Assembly: GCF_000313755.1 (NCBI RefSeq) | Contig: NZ_AMZB01000081.1 | Span: 1-64,000, forward strand | Reading direction: 5' to 3' | Origin: Pseudomonas nitroreducens TX1 | GTDB lineage: Bacteria; Pseudomonadota; Gammaproteobacteria; Pseudomonadales; Pseudomonadaceae | DNA length: 64,000 bases | Shown: piece after piece, positions 51,566-60,732 of the stretch | How positions within the stretch are numbered: position 1 is the stretch's first letter | How the letters are laid out: each line of letters starts with the position of its first letter | Notes under the pieces: generated by a model | What the model was told of the DNA's origin: nothing | Databases searched by the model: none | What the model saw: the letters and a program-made list of their open reading frames with translations, nothing else | Made by a program: the position numbers and the translations under genes

Positions 51566-52876
51566 TCAGTTGTTGCCGCGGCTGACGCTGAGTCCTTTCA
51601 GCAGGCTGAGGGCTTGGCTGAGCTGGTAGTCGCCATCCTGCGGGCGATCCACCGGAGCCTTGCCGGAAGTGGTCGGACGATCCTGGCCGCCGTTGCCGTT
51701 GGCCAGGTGGCCCTGCAGATCGGCTTCCTTGAACCCCTCGAACTCGCTCTTCTCGCGGGTCACCTTGGCGCGCTCCACCTCGATGTCGGGGGTGATGCCC
51801 TGGGCCTGGATCGAGCGGCCGTTGGGGGTGTAGTACAGCGCGGTGGTGAGTTTCAGGGCGCGGTCGTTGTTCAGCGGCAGCACGGTCTGCACCGAGCCCT
51901 TGCCGAAGCTGTCGGTGCCCATGAGGATCGCGCGCTTCTGGTCCTGCAGGGCGCCGGCGACGATTTCCGCCGCCGAGGCGCTGCCGCCGTTGATCAGCAC
52001 CACCAGCGGGACGCCGTCGCTCGGGTCGGCCGGGTCGGCGGAGAAGCGCAGCTCGGAGTTGGGGATGCGGCCCTTGGTGTAGACGATCAGCCCCTTGGTG
52101 AGGAAGGCGTCGGCCACTTCCACCGCGGACTGCAATACGCCGCCGGGGTTGTTGCGCAGGTCCAGGATCACGCCCTTGAGCTTGCCCTTGTTGTCGTTGC
52201 GCAGCTTGGACAGCGCCTTGACGGTCTCCTCACCGGTGTTGACCTGGAACTGGGTGATGCGCAGGTAGCCGTAGCCCGGTTCGAGCAGCTGGCTCTTCAC
52301 GCTCTTGACCTTGATGATGGCGCGCTTGAGGGTGACGTCGAATGGCTTGCCGCCGCCGCGCACGATGGTCAGGGTGATCGGCGAGCCGGCCTTGCCGCGC
52401 ATGCTGTCCACGGCCTCGTTCATCGACTGGCCCTTGGTCGGCTTGCCGTCGATCTTCACGATCAGGTCGCCCGGCTGGATGCCGGCGTTGGCCGCCGGGG
52501 TGTCGTCGATCGGCGAGATCACCTTGACGAAACCATCCTCGCTGCCGACTTCGATGCCCAGGCCACCGAACTCACCGCTGGTGCTTTCCTGCAGCTCGGC
52601 GAACTCTTCCGGACCGAGGTAGGCGGAGTGCGGGTCGAGGTTGCTGAGCATGCCCTTGATGGCGTTTTCCAGCAGCGTCTTGTCATCCACCGGTTCGACG
52701 TAGGCCGCCTTCACCCGGTCCAGGACCTCGGCAAAGGTGCGCAGCTCGTCGAGCGGCAGCGGAGCCTCCTTGCCGTTGGCCGCGGGGGATGCGGCCGGCG
52801 CGTCGGCGGCCTGGACCGCACCGACACCGAGCAGCAAGGCCAGGGCCAGGGTAGTGAGACGGAAAGCATGCGACAT
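51566..52876 (-). CDS. ctpA: Carboxy-terminal processing protease CtpA (S41)
   Basis: 436 residues. It has a signal peptide (LALALLLGVGAVQAA), a PDZ domain (about 95-170; GIEVGSEDGFVKVISPID) and an S41 catalytic domain with nucleophile serine in INGGSASAAEIVAG and catalytic lysine in GTDSFGKGSVQ. In P. aeruginosa CtpA, with the lipoprotein LbcA, degrades peptidoglycan hydrolases. The EnvC-like gene 27 bp upstream makes functional linkage likely. Confidence 0.9.
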   Translation of the reverse strand: MSHAFRLTTLALALLLGVGAVQAADAPAASPAANGKEAPLPLDELRTFAEVLDRVKAAYVEPVDDKTLLENAIKGMLSNLDPHSAYLGPEEFAELQESTSGEFGGLGIEVGSEDGFVKVISPIDDTPAANAGIQPGDLIVKIDGKPTKGQSMNEAVDSMRGKAGSPITLTIVRGGGKPFDVTLKRAIIKVKSVKSQLLEPGYGYLRITQFQVNTGEETVKALSKLRNDNKGKLKGVILDLRNNPGGVLQSAVEVADAFLTKGLIVYTKGRIPNSELRFSADPADPSDGVPLVVLINGGSASAAEIVAGALQDQKRAILMGTDSFGKGSVQTVLPLNNDRALKLTTALYYTPNGRSIQAQGITPDIEVERAKVTREKSEFEGFKEADLQGHLANGNGGQDRPTTSGKAPVDRPQDGDYQLSQALSLLKGLSVSRGNN

Positions 52877-52903
52877 GTTTGGCTCCTAATGCGTGTTCGA
52901 CGC

Positions 52904-54193
52904 TTATCCCTGCGTGCGACACCAGGTCGAAGGGTCCGCCGGGCGGCCCTGATGGCGAATGGCAAAATACACCGCCGGGGTACTCTGCCCCCCGCTGGCT
53001 CCCACGGTTGCAATGGGATCGCCCGCTTTGACGGTATCGCCGGCGTCCTTCAGAAGACTTTGATTATGCCCATAAAGGCTGAGGTAGCCACCACCGTGGT
53101 CGAGAATCACCAGCAGGCCTGAGCCGCGCAGCCAGTCGGCGAACACCACGCGGCCGCCATGCACGGCACGCACGGTGCTGCCGGCGGAAGCGCCGATCAG
53201 CACGCCGTCCCAGGTGGCGCGGGGGTCGTCGCCGCGCGGGCTGCCGTAACGCGCCAGGACGCGGCCATCCACCGGCCAGGGCAGCTTGCCCTTGGTGGCG
53301 GCAAACGCGCCGCCGAATCCAGCGCCGCTGGAAACCAGCGGGCCGCTGTAATCCGCTCGCTTGGACGGCGTGGCAGGTTTTTCGCCGCGAGCGGCCAGTT
53401 CCTGCTCGCGCTTGACCCGCTCGCGCTCGGCGGCCAGGGCGCGCTGGCGCGCTTCCTCGGCTTCGCGGGCCTGGCGGGCGAGGGTTTCCTCGATGGTCTT
53501 GAGGACCTTGTTGAGGTCTTCCTGGCTCTGCTCGCGATCCTTGAGCTTGCTGCTGCTGTCCTTCAGGTCGCTGTTGAGCTTGGCCAGGGTCTCCTGGCGC
53601 GCCTTGCGGGCGTCGGCCAGTTCCTGGCGGCGGGCTTCGAGGGCGGCCTGCTGGGCGACCTGCTCGTCCTTCTGCGAGGTGATTTCCTGCTCGACGTTGC
53701 TCAGCTGGCGCAGGGTCTCGTTGAAGGCCGAGAGCTGCTCCAGGCGCGCCTTGTTGATGTACTCGTAGTAGGTGAGGGTACGGCTGAACTTCTCCGGGTG
53801 TTCCTGGTTCAGCAGCAGCTTCAGGTATTCCTGGCGGCCGCTCTGGTAGGCGGCGCGGGCCTGGATGGCGATCAGGCGCTGCTGCTCAAGGCGTGCGCCC
53901 TGGAGTTTTTTTTTCTCCGAATCGAGGCGCTGCAGCTCTTCCTCGTTCTTCTTCATCTCGTCCTGGATCTGCCGGATCTGCTTTTCCAGGTCGCCCATCT
54001 GGGTTTCGGTGGACTTGAGCTGCTTCTGCACCCCGGACTTCTCGTCCTGGATGTTCTTCAGGTTCTTCTTCAGCTCATTGATGTCTTTCTGCGTCTGCTC
54101 CAGCTGACGTTGGGCGTCGGCGCGCTCGTCGGCAACGACCGTGAGCGGGCTCAGGAGGCAGATCAGCAGCAGCGGGAGGAGGGCGCGAGGCAT
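52904..54193 (-). CDS. envC: EnvC-like murein hydrolase activator (degenerate LytM)
   Basis: 429 residues from ATG 54193. Signal peptide, then a long coiled coil (about 25-275), then a LytM/M23 domain. The zinc motifs of active LytM enzymes are broken: the first HxGxD position reads ATWDG, and the second HxH reads VYFAIRHQG. That is the expected state for EnvC-type activators, which stimulate amidases at the septum rather than cutting murein themselves. Confidence 0.87.
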   Translation of the reverse strand: MPRALLPLLLICLLSPLTVVADERADAQRQLEQTQKDINELKKNLKNIQDEKSGVQKQLKSTETQMGDLEKQIRQIQDEMKKNEEELQRLDSEKKKLQGARLEQQRLIAIQARAAYQSGRQEYLKLLLNQEHPEKFSRTLTYYEYINKARLEQLSAFNETLRQLSNVEQEITSQKDEQVAQQAALEARRQELADARKARQETLAKLNSDLKDSSSKLKDREQSQEDLNKVLKTIEETLARQAREAEEARQRALAAERERVKREQELAARGEKPATPSKRADYSGPLVSSGAGFGGAFAATKGKLPWPVDGRVLARYGSPRGDDPRATWDGVLIGASAGSTVRAVHGGRVVFADWLRGSGLLVILDHGGGYLSLYGHNQSLLKDAGDTVKAGDPIATVGASGGQSTPAVYFAIRHQGRPADPSTWCRTQG

Positions 54194-54245
54194 TGGGTGG
54201 CGGGCACCTGGATTCTGGACCGGGCTAGTATGCCCGTGGCGGGCG

Positions 54246-54284
54246 CTAAAAAAAACGCCCCAGACCGCATGGCATGGGGCGTTT
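54246..54284 (-). terminator. Rho-independent terminator of gpmI
   Basis: Stem with arms 54253-54261 and 54276-54284. On the minus strand it is followed by a run of eight T (54255-54248). It lies between gpmI and the envC gene. Confidence 0.85.
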
Positions 54285-54331
54285 GCTCTGACCGGCGGGA
54301 GCAGGTTCACGTTCCCCCGCCATCCATCCCC

Positions 54332-55867
54332 TTAAAGAAGGGTAACGATCGACTTGCCGGTCATCTCCTTGGGTTGCTCCATGCCCATCAGATTCAGCAG
54401 GGTCGGGGCCACATCGGCGAGCACGCCGCCCTCGCGGAGGCTGACCTTGCGCTTGCCGACATAGACGAAGGGCACTGGCTCGCAGGTGTGCGCAGTGTGC
54501 GCCTGGCCGGTCATGGCGTCTTCCATCTGCTCGACGTTGCCGTGGTCGGCGGTGATCAGGGCTTCGCCGCCGACCTTATCCAGCGCCTCGACGATCCGAC
54601 CGACGCAGGTATCCAGGCACTCGACGGCCTTCACCGCAGCTTCGAACACACCGGTGTGGCCGACCATGTCGCCGTTGGCGTAGTTGACGATGATCACGTC
54701 GAAACGCTGGTTCTCGATGGCGTCGACGATCTTGTCGGTGACTTTCGGCGCGCTCATTTCCGGCTGCAGGTCATAGGTGGCGACTTTGGGCGAAGGGATG
54801 AGGATGCGCTCTTCGCCTTCGAACGGCTCTTCGCGGCCGCCGGAGAAGAAGAAGGTCACGTGGGCGTACTTCTCGGTCTCGGCGATGCGCAGCTGGGTCT
54901 TGCCGTTCTTGGCCAGGTACTCGCCCAGCACGTTGTCCAGGGACTCGGGCTTGAACGCGCTGGGCGCCGGGATGCTCGCGGCGTACTGCGTCAGCATCAC
55001 GTACTCGGCCAGGTGCAGTTCGCGCTGGCGCGGGAACTCCTTGAAGCCCGGCTCGACGAAGGCGCGCGACAGTTCGCGGGCCCGGTCGGCGCGGAAGTTC
55101 ATGAAGACCACGGCGTCGCCGTCTTCCACGCGCACCTGTTCGCCAATGCGGGTGGCCTTGACGAATTCATCGCTCTCGCCGCGCTCATAGGCGGCGTTCA
55201 GCGCGCCCACGGCGGTGTCGGCGGTGAATTCGGCGGTGCCTTCGGTGATCAGGTTGTAGGCGGCTTCGACGCGGTCCCAGCGGTTGTCGCGGTCCATGGC
55301 GAAGTAGCGGCCGATGATGCTGGCTGTGCGGCCCTTGCCGATGCGTGCGAAGGCGTCGTCGAGCAGCTTCAGCGAAGGCTCGGCGCTCTTGGGCGGCGTG
55401 TCGCGGCCGTCGAGGAAGGCGTGCAGGTAGATTTTCCCGGCGCCACGCTGTGCGGCCAGTTCGGCCATGGCGATCAGGTGGTCCTGGTGGCTGTGCACGC
55501 CGCCGTCGGAGAGCAGGCCGAGGATGTGCACGGCCTTGCCGGCACTCGCGGCCTTGTCGACCGCGCCGGTCAGCACCGGGTTCTGGAAGAACTCGCCGTC
55601 GCGGATGGCCTTGGTGACGCGAGTGAAGTCCTGGTAGACGACGCGGCCGGCGCCCAGGTTCATGTGGCCCACCTCGGAGTTGCCCATCTGGCCGTCGGGC
55701 AAGCCGACGTCCATGCCCGAGCCGGAGATCAGGCCGTGCGGCTGGCTGGCCAGCAGGCGATCCCAATTGGGCTTCTTCGCAGCGTAGATGGCGTTGAATT
55801 CAGGGCTATCGCTATGGCCGAAGCCGTCCAGAATGATCAGGACCAGCGGTTTGCGCGTTGCAGTCAT
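54332..55867 (-). CDS. gpmI: 2,3-bisphosphoglycerate-independent phosphoglycerate mutase
   Basis: 511 residues, the usual length. The alkaline-phosphatase-like metal site starts at [11 protein letters not shown], the catalytic serine is in [12 protein letters not shown], and later metal ligands are in [12 protein letters not shown] and ITADHGNVE. It interconverts 3- and 2-phosphoglycerate in glycolysis/gluconeogenesis with manganese. It is divergent from yibN. Confidence 0.95.
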   Translation of the reverse strand: MTATRKPLVLIILDGFGHSDSPEFNAIYAAKKPNWDRLLASQPHGLISGSGMDVGLPDGQMGNSEVGHMNLGAGRVVYQDFTRVTKAIRDGEFFQNPVLTGAVDKAASAGKAVHILGLLSDGGVHSHQDHLIAMAELAAQRGAGKIYLHAFLDGRDTPPKSAEPSLKLLDDAFARIGKGRTASIIGRYFAMDRDNRWDRVEAAYNLITEGTAEFTADTAVGALNAAYERGESDEFVKATRIGEQVRVEDGDAVVFMNFRADRARELSRAFVEPGFKEFPRQRELHLAEYVMLTQYAASIPAPSAFKPESLDNVLGEYLAKNGKTQLRIAETEKYAHVTFFFSGGREEPFEGEERILIPSPKVATYDLQPEMSAPKVTDKIVDAIENQRFDVIIVNYANGDMVGHTGVFEAAVKAVECLDTCVGRIVEALDKVGGEALITADHGNVEQMEDAMTGQAHTAHTCEPVPFVYVGKRKVSLREGGVLADVAPTLLNLMGMEQPKEMTGKSIVTLL

Positions 55868-56013
55868 AGGTACGGCTCTTTCCGAGAATAGGGGTCAGAA
55901 AAGGACCAACATTTTACCGATTGGTGCCGACAGACGCCATGAGCGGCAGGGTTCAGCCGTCAGATACGCGCGTGTATACTGGCCGGCATTTTTACGTCTG
56001 GATGTCCTGTGCC

Positions 56014-56436
56014 ATGTCTTCGTTTCTCCCTCGTCTGATCGAATTCGCCACCCACCACTACCTGCTGGTGGGTGCCCTGGTCATCCTGCTGGTGCTGCTG
56101 GCCCTGCACGAAATGCGCAAGGGTGGCCGCGCGCTGTCCACCCGCGAGCTGACCGCGATGGTCAACGCCGAGCAGGCCGTGGTGCTGGATATCCGCCCGG
56201 CCAAGGAGTTCTCCACCGGCCATATCGTCGGCGCGCTGAACATTCCGGCGGACAAACTGAACGCGCGTCTTTCTGAGCTGGACAAACACAAGGCCAAGAC
56301 CATCATCGTGGTCGACGGCATGGGCCAGCATTCGGGAACCTGGTGCAGTGTGCTGCAGAAAGCCGGTTTCACCGCCGCCAAACTCTCCGGCGGCATCGGC
56401 AGCTGGCGTGGTGACAACCTGCCTCTGGTGAAATGA
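56014..56436 (+). CDS. yibN: Membrane-anchored rhodanese-like protein YibN
   Basis: 140 residues from ATG 56014. One N-terminal membrane helix (YLLVGALVILLVLLAL) precedes a rhodanese domain (VVLDIRPAKEFSTGHIVGALNIP). The usual catalytic cysteine loop is replaced by VVDGMGQHSGTW, so sulfurtransferase activity is doubtful. The yibN-grxC-secB order is conserved with E. coli, suggesting a role in membrane protein handling. Confidence 0.85.
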   Translation: MSSFLPRLIEFATHHYLLVGALVILLVLLALHEMRKGGRALSTRELTAMVNAEQAVVLDIRPAKEFSTGHIVGALNIPADKLNARLSELDKHKAKTIIVVDGMGQHSGTWCSVLQKAGFTAAKLSGGIGSWRGDNLPLVK

Positions 56437-56437
56437 G

Positions 56438-56692
56438 ATGTCGTCGATCTTGATCTATACCAGCGCGTGGTGCCCTTATTGCATCCGCGCCAAAGCCCTG
56501 CTGGACAAGAAGGGTGTCGCCTACGAGGAAATCTCCGTGGACGGCAAGCCTGGCGTGCGCGCCGAGATGACCAGCAAGGCGGGCCGCACCTCGGTGCCGC
56601 AGATCTGGATCGACTCCGTCCACGTCGGCGGCTGCGACGATCTCTACGCGCTGGAACGCGCGGGCAAGCTGGATGCGCTGCTCTCGGCGTGA
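56438..56692 (+). CDS. grxC: Glutaredoxin 3 GrxC
   Basis: 84 residues with the dithiol active site CPYC in SAWCPYCIRAKALL and the glutathione-binding TSVPQIWID region. It begins 1 bp after yibN. It reduces disulfides using glutathione. Confidence 0.94.
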   Translation: MSSILIYTSAWCPYCIRAKALLDKKGVAYEEISVDGKPGVRAEMTSKAGRTSVPQIWIDSVHVGGCDDLYALERAGKLDALLSA

Positions 56693-56729
56693 TCCCTCAT
56701 TCTGAAACGATGCACAAGAAGGTCCCGAA

Positions 56730-57212
56730 ATGACTGAACAAGCCAGCAACGGCGCAGCCGAACAAGACAACAACCCGCAGTTCTCGCTGCAGCGCATCTA
56801 CGTGCGCGATCTCTCCTTCGAGGCCCCCAAGGCGCCGGAAATCTTCCGTCAGGAGTGGCAGCCGAGCATTGCCATGGACCTCAACACCCGTCAGAAGCAG
56901 CTCGATGGCGACTTCTACGAAGTGGTCCTGACCGTTTCGGTGACCGTGAAGAACAACGAAGAAACCGCTTTCATCGTTGAAGTGCAGCAGGCTGGCATCT
57001 TCCTGATCAAGGGCCTGGACGCGTCCAGCATGAGCCACACCCTGGGTGCCTTCTGCCCGAACATCCTCTTCCCGTACGCCCGTGAAACCCTGGACAGCCT
57101 GGTTGTCCGTGGTTCGTTCCCGGCGCTGATGCTGTCCCCGGTGAACTTCGATGCGCTGTATGCCCAGGAAATCGCCCGCATGCAGGCTTCCGGCGAGATC
57201 CCGGCCCAGTAA
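56730..57212 (+). CDS. secB: Protein-export chaperone SecB
   Basis: 160 residues. Characteristic strands [20 protein letters not shown] and the C-terminal [14 protein letters not shown] are present. It is a tetrameric cytoplasmic chaperone that delivers preproteins to SecA. It is followed by a strong terminator. Confidence 0.96.
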   Translation: MTEQASNGAAEQDNNPQFSLQRIYVRDLSFEAPKAPEIFRQEWQPSIAMDLNTRQKQLDGDFYEVVLTVSVTVKNNEETAFIVEVQQAGIFLIKGLDASSMSHTLGAFCPNILFPYARETLDSLVVRGSFPALMLSPVNFDALYAQEIARMQASGEIPAQ

Positions 57213-57230
57213 TCACTGACGCCGAACGAG

Positions 57231-57254
57231 AAAGGCGCCTTCGGGCGCCTTTTT
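57231..57254 (+). terminator. Rho-independent terminator of secB
   Basis: A 9-bp stem (57231-57239 with 57244-57252) closed by a TTCG loop, followed by TTTTT. Confidence 0.92.
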
Positions 57255-57624
57255 CTTTGCCTGGCATTTTGTTTGGTCAATTTTTGATCGCTCTCGCGCA
57301 AGCCATGTGCCCCTTCGGTTCCGCGCATTTATCCACAGACTGTTCCCGCAGTTGCCCAGGAATGCTGTGAGTAAGCCTCATGCTCTCCTACAGGAAAAAC
57401 GCAACCGCGCGGCGTTCAAGTTTGGTGCGTGCGCACTAGAGGGGCGCAGGCGGGTGGTGGTCTGCAGCCTCGGTATTGGCCGCTTCGCTGTGTGCACAAC
57501 CGCTCTTGGAAATACGCCGAAAGTCCCGCCGTTACTGGCTTTCAGCCGGTCAGCCGAGGCGCTGTCCGAAACAGAGGGCCATCTTGGCACGCCCTCTGCA
57601 ATATCCCTGACAACAGCGATTTCA

Positions 57625-57914
57625 GGGGCCTCGGTACAGGCAGGCTGGGGAACCCCTCTTTTACAACGTGCGAGCGTGCCGCCCGGAGCGGCGGCCGACG
57701 CAGCCGGTTCGGGGGTCCTGGTACAGGCAGGCCGGGAAAGCCCCCTTTTTATGCCCGCAGGCACGCGATGGCGAGCCGCGCACCCGTTAGGGGTCCTGGT
57801 ACAGGCAGGCCGGGTAAACCCCTCTTTTATGTCCGTGAACCCCTTCCGAAGGGTTCGCTTCCCGCTTCGGGGCCCCGGACCAGGCAGGCCGGGAACACCC
57901 CGCTTTTATTCCGG
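57625..57914. repeat. Four-unit tandem repeat of terminator-like hairpins
   Basis: Units begin at 57625, 57712, 57790 and 57869 (periods 87, 78 and 79 bp). Each opens with GGGG, then a core near GGTACAGGCAGGCCGGG, then CCCC and TTTT. The GGGG and CCCC can pair, enclosing a small CCTG/CAGG hairpin in units 2 and 3, so each unit resembles an intrinsic terminator on the plus strand. The second half of each unit differs. Open frames across it give repetitive, low-complexity translations and are probably not genes. It fills most of the 693-bp gap between secB and the next gene. Confidence 0.75.
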
Positions 57915-58304
57915 CCGTGCGCGGATGGTCAGTCGCCAACGGCCCTCGACCTCGGCGCTGTCCCAGGCGCCCTGCAGGCGGCGGGTCGACAGCAGCGTCA
58001 GCAGAACTCCCGTCCCTTGCGGCTCCAGCTTCCAGCGCACCGGCGCGTCGTCGATTCGCAGCTGACCCTGCTGGGCCTTGCCGCTGGCCTCTATCTGCAG
58101 CGCCAGGGCGCCTTCCAGATGGCCGGCGCGTACGGCGGGCTGTGCGTCAAGGGTGAGTACCAATCCCTCTGTAGAAGGCTCCAGGGCAAGGATCAGCGGT
58201 GGCCCTTCCCGTGGCGGGTTGACCAGCCGGCCCAGCATCAGCCCCAGCAGCAGGCCCAGCACGGCCAAGGAAAGCAGCACCTTCAGCCAGGGCCTGGGCC
58301 GCAT
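57906..58304 (-). CDS. Small membrane-anchored protein of unknown function
   Basis: 132 residues from ATG 58304 (AGGAG just upstream). An ATG at 58358 would overlap the divergent trmL start. One N-terminal membrane helix (VLLSLAVLGLLLGLMLG) is followed by a beta-rich periplasmic domain (LVLTLDAQPAVRAG, GALALQIEASGK). I recognise no family. It ends inside the last repeat unit. Confidence 0.6.
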   Translation of the reverse strand: MRPRPWLKVLLSLAVLGLLLGLMLGRLVNPPREGPPLILALEPSTEGLVLTLDAQPAVRAGHLEGALALQIEASGKAQQGQLRIDDAPVRWKLEPQGTGVLLTLLSTRRLQGAWDSAEVEGRWRLTIRARPE

Positions 58305-58356
58305 TTGCTCCTTGGCGGAGGTAGAATGCCCGCCGTTCTCAGGCTCGGAGCGCTGC

Positions 58357-58818
58357 ATGTTCCATGTAATCCTTTTTCAACCGGAAATCCCCCCCAACAC
58401 CGGCAACATTATCAGGCTGTGCGCCAATGCGGGCTGCAGCCTGCACCTGATCGAGCCGCTGGGCTTCGAGCTGGACGACAAGCGCTTGCGCCGCGCCGGG
58501 CTGGACTACCACGAATACGCCAGCGTCCGCCGCTATGCGAGCCTCGAAGAATGCCTGGAGCTGCTCGGCCAGCCGCGCCTGTTCGCCTTCACCACCAAGG
58601 GTTCGCAGCCGTTCCACGAAGTGGCCTACGAGCGCGGCGATGCCTTCCTGTTCGGCCCGGAAAGCCGTGGCTTGCCGGAAGAGCTACGCGACGCCCTGCC
58701 GCCGGAACAGCGCGTGCGCCTGCCCATGCGCCCCGGCTGCCGCAGCCTGAATCTGTCCAACACCGTGGCTGTGACCGTCTACGAAGCCTGGCGCCAGCAC
58801 GGTTTCTCGATGGATTGA
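58357..58818 (+). CDS. trmL: tRNA (cytidine/uridine-34 2'-O)-methyltransferase TrmL
   Basis: 153 residues. It is a SPOUT methyltransferase with QPEIPPNTGNIIRLCANAG, FLFGPESRGLP and the SAM-binding knot MRPGCRSLNLSNTVAV. It methylates the wobble ribose of leucine tRNAs. It is divergent from the small membrane protein gene. Confidence 0.93.
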   Translation: MFHVILFQPEIPPNTGNIIRLCANAGCSLHLIEPLGFELDDKRLRRAGLDYHEYASVRRYASLEECLELLGQPRLFAFTTKGSQPFHEVAYERGDAFLFGPESRGLPEELRDALPPEQRVRLPMRPGCRSLNLSNTVAVTVYEAWRQHGFSMD

Positions 58819-59110
58819 GCGTTTTCTGATCGATCCGCGCAAACCCGCGCCCGGCGCGGAGCGCAGCGGCTTGCCCCAAGCTTATCCACAGGCGGGCGCA
58901 CAGTGGATGTGGGCAAGCCGAAAATTCCTGCACAGAAACCAGGCAAACCCGCAGACCGCGCGTGCTCTGGGCTGTAGCACGTTCCTTCCCCGTGCCGTGC
59001 ACAGTGTTATCCACAGGTTTTGGGGATGGATGTTGTCGCGTGAAATCCCGGATGAAGTCTGTTCCTGCGGTCCTTCCCAGGCTTCGTCGCGTTGGTTTCC
59101 CTCTCCCTAG

Positions 59111-59132
59111 CCCTCTCCCTGAAGGGAGAGGG
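59111..59132. repeat. 22-bp palindromic intergenic repeat, copy 2
   Basis: Perfect CCCTCTCCCT/AGGGAGAGGG arms with a 2-nt loop. Same element as at 50713, here on the trmL-ntrC convergent boundary. Confidence 0.75.
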
Positions 59133-59181
59133 GAATGTTCGGAGCAGGTTGAGTCCATTACGTCAGCCGGCACGATCAGCT

Positions 59182-59203
59182 CCCTCTCCCTTTAGGGAGA
59201 GGG
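59182..59203. repeat. 22-bp palindromic intergenic repeat, copy 3
   Basis: Third copy, 71 bp from copy 2. The loop is TT and both arms are perfect. Confidence 0.75.
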
Positions 59204-59261
59204 CGGGGGAGAGGGGGCACAGCACGAGTTCTCAGGGATCGATGGTTTCTTCGAGGCAAGA

Positions 59262-59287
59262 AAAAAGGGGCCTTTCGGCCCCTTTTT
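59262..59287 (-). terminator. Rho-independent terminator of ntrBC
   Basis: An 11-bp stem including A/T ends (59262-59272 with 59277-59287), 4-nt loop, with T-tracts on both strands, 12 bp after the ntrC stop. It may also work for transcripts from trmL. Confidence 0.92.
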
Positions 59288-59299
59288 CGCTAAAGGACC

Positions 59300-60730
59300 T
59301 CAGTCCTCGCCGTCGTCGTCCGGGCCGTCGATCTTCATGCCCAGTTCCTTGATCTTGCGGGTCAGGGTATTGCGGCCCCAACCCAGCAGCACGGCGGCAT
59401 CGCGGCGGCGGCCGGCGGTGTGCTTGAGGGCGGTCTCGATCATGATCCGTTCGAAGGCCGGCACGGCGGTGTCCAACAGGTTGGATTGGCCGCGCCCCAG
59501 AGCCTGGTCGGCCCAGTGGCGTAGGGCCTGTTCCCAATTGGCGGCCGGCAGGCTGTCCTGCGGCTGGGTCATCAGCTCCGGCGGCAGGTCATCGATGTGC
59601 ACCTCGCGCCCGGATGCCATGACGGTGATCCAGCGGCAGGTGTTCTCCAGTTGGCGCACGTTGCCCGGCCAGCCGAGATGCTTCAGATATTCCTCGGTTT
59701 CCGGCTTGAGCAGCTTGGGCTCCACCGCCAGTTCCTGCGCGGCGCGGGAGAGGAAGTGCCGGGCCAGCGCCGGGATGTCCTCGCGGCGGTCCGCCAGGCG
59801 CGGAATGTGCACGCGGATGACGTTCAGGCGGTGGAACAGGTCCTCGCGGAACTTGCCTTCGCGCACCAGGTTCTCCAGGTTCTGGTGGGTCGCAGCGATA
59901 ATCCGCACGTCCACTTTCACCGGCGTATGGCCGCCCACGCGGTAGAACTCGCCGTCCGCCAGCACGCGCAGCAGGCGGGTCTGGGTGTCGGCCGGCATGT
60001 CGCCGATCTCGTCGAGGAACAGCGAGCCGCCGTCGGCCTGCTCGAAGCGTCCCCGGCGCTGATTGGCCGCGCCGGTAAAGGCGCCTTTCTCGTGGCCGAA
60101 CAGCTCGGATTCCATCAGGTCCTTGGGGATCGCCGCCATGTTCAGCGCAATGAACGGCGAAGCCGCGCGCGGGCTGTGGCGATGCAGGGCGTGGGCGACC
60201 AACTCCTTGCCGGTACCCGACTCGCCGTTGATCAGCACCGTGATGTTGGAGTGGGAGAGGCGGCCGATGGCGCGGAACACCTCCTGCATCGCCGGCGCCT
60301 CGCCGATGATCTCCGGAGTGCGTGTCTGGTTGGCCGGCGCTTCCAGGCCCTGCTGCTCCTGGGCGTGCTGGTTGGCGCGCTTGACCAGGGAGACGGCCTC
60401 GTCGACGTCGAAGGGCTTGGGCAGGTACTCGAAGGCGCCGCCCTGGTAGGAGGCTACGGCGCTGTCCAGGTCCGAGTGCGCGGTCATGATGATCACCGGC
60501 AGGCGCGGGTGTACTTCGCGGATCTGCGCCAACAGGTCCAGGCCGCTGGAGCCGGGCATGCGGATGTCGGAGATGATGACGTCCGGCTGTTGCCGGCCCA
60601 GGCGGCTCATCACGCTGTCGGCGCTGTCGAAGCTGACGGTGGTCATGCCTTCCTGCTGCAGGGCTTTTTCCAGTACCCAGCGGATGGAGCGGTCGTCGTC
60701 GACGATCCAGACGGTCTCTGATCGGCTCAT
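59300..60730 (-). CDS. ntrC: Nitrogen regulator NtrC (GlnG)
   Basis: 476 residues from ATG 60730, the family length. Receiver domain (WIVDDDRSIRWVLE; phospho-acceptor in IISDIRMPGSSG), AAA+ domain (Walker A GESGTGKE, GAFTGA loop, GGSLFLDEIGDMP) and a Fis-type helix-turn-helix (TAGRRRDAAVLLGWGRNTLT). It activates RpoN promoters for nitrogen assimilation when phosphorylated by NtrB. It starts 2 bp after ntrB. Confidence 0.95.
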   Translation of the reverse strand: MSRSETVWIVDDDRSIRWVLEKALQQEGMTTVSFDSADSVMSRLGRQQPDVIISDIRMPGSSGLDLLAQIREVHPRLPVIIMTAHSDLDSAVASYQGGAFEYLPKPFDVDEAVSLVKRANQHAQEQQGLEAPANQTRTPEIIGEAPAMQEVFRAIGRLSHSNITVLINGESGTGKELVAHALHRHSPRAASPFIALNMAAIPKDLMESELFGHEKGAFTGAANQRRGRFEQADGGSLFLDEIGDMPADTQTRLLRVLADGEFYRVGGHTPVKVDVRIIAATHQNLENLVREGKFREDLFHRLNVIRVHIPRLADRREDIPALARHFLSRAAQELAVEPKLLKPETEEYLKHLGWPGNVRQLENTCRWITVMASGREVHIDDLPPELMTQPQDSLPAANWEQALRHWADQALGRGQSNLLDTAVPAFERIMIETALKHTAGRRRDAAVLLGWGRNTLTRKIKELGMKIDGPDDDGED

Positions 60731-60732
60731 GG

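Larger units (their letters stand above)
58819..59260. other. Intergenic region with DnaA boxes and palindromic repeats
   Basis: About 440 bp without a gene. It contains perfect TTATCCACA boxes at 58882-58890 and 59007-59015, and two copies of the 22-bp palindrome (59111-59132 and 59182-59203). No AT-rich unwinding element is visible, so an origin is not supported. Confidence 0.6.

Noticed and set aside
57429-57905. Repetitive open frames reading GTGRPGKPPFY-like units
   Set aside because: They arise from the tandem repeat in several frames, have no ribosome-binding site, and overlap the small membrane protein on the other strand.
58882-59015. Replication origin
   Set aside because: Only two DnaA boxes, no AT-rich unwinding region and no dnaA/gidA-type neighbours.
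50713-59203. CRISPR array from the 22-bp repeats
   Set aside because: The three copies are palindromic and not regularly spaced. No spacers or cas genes are present.
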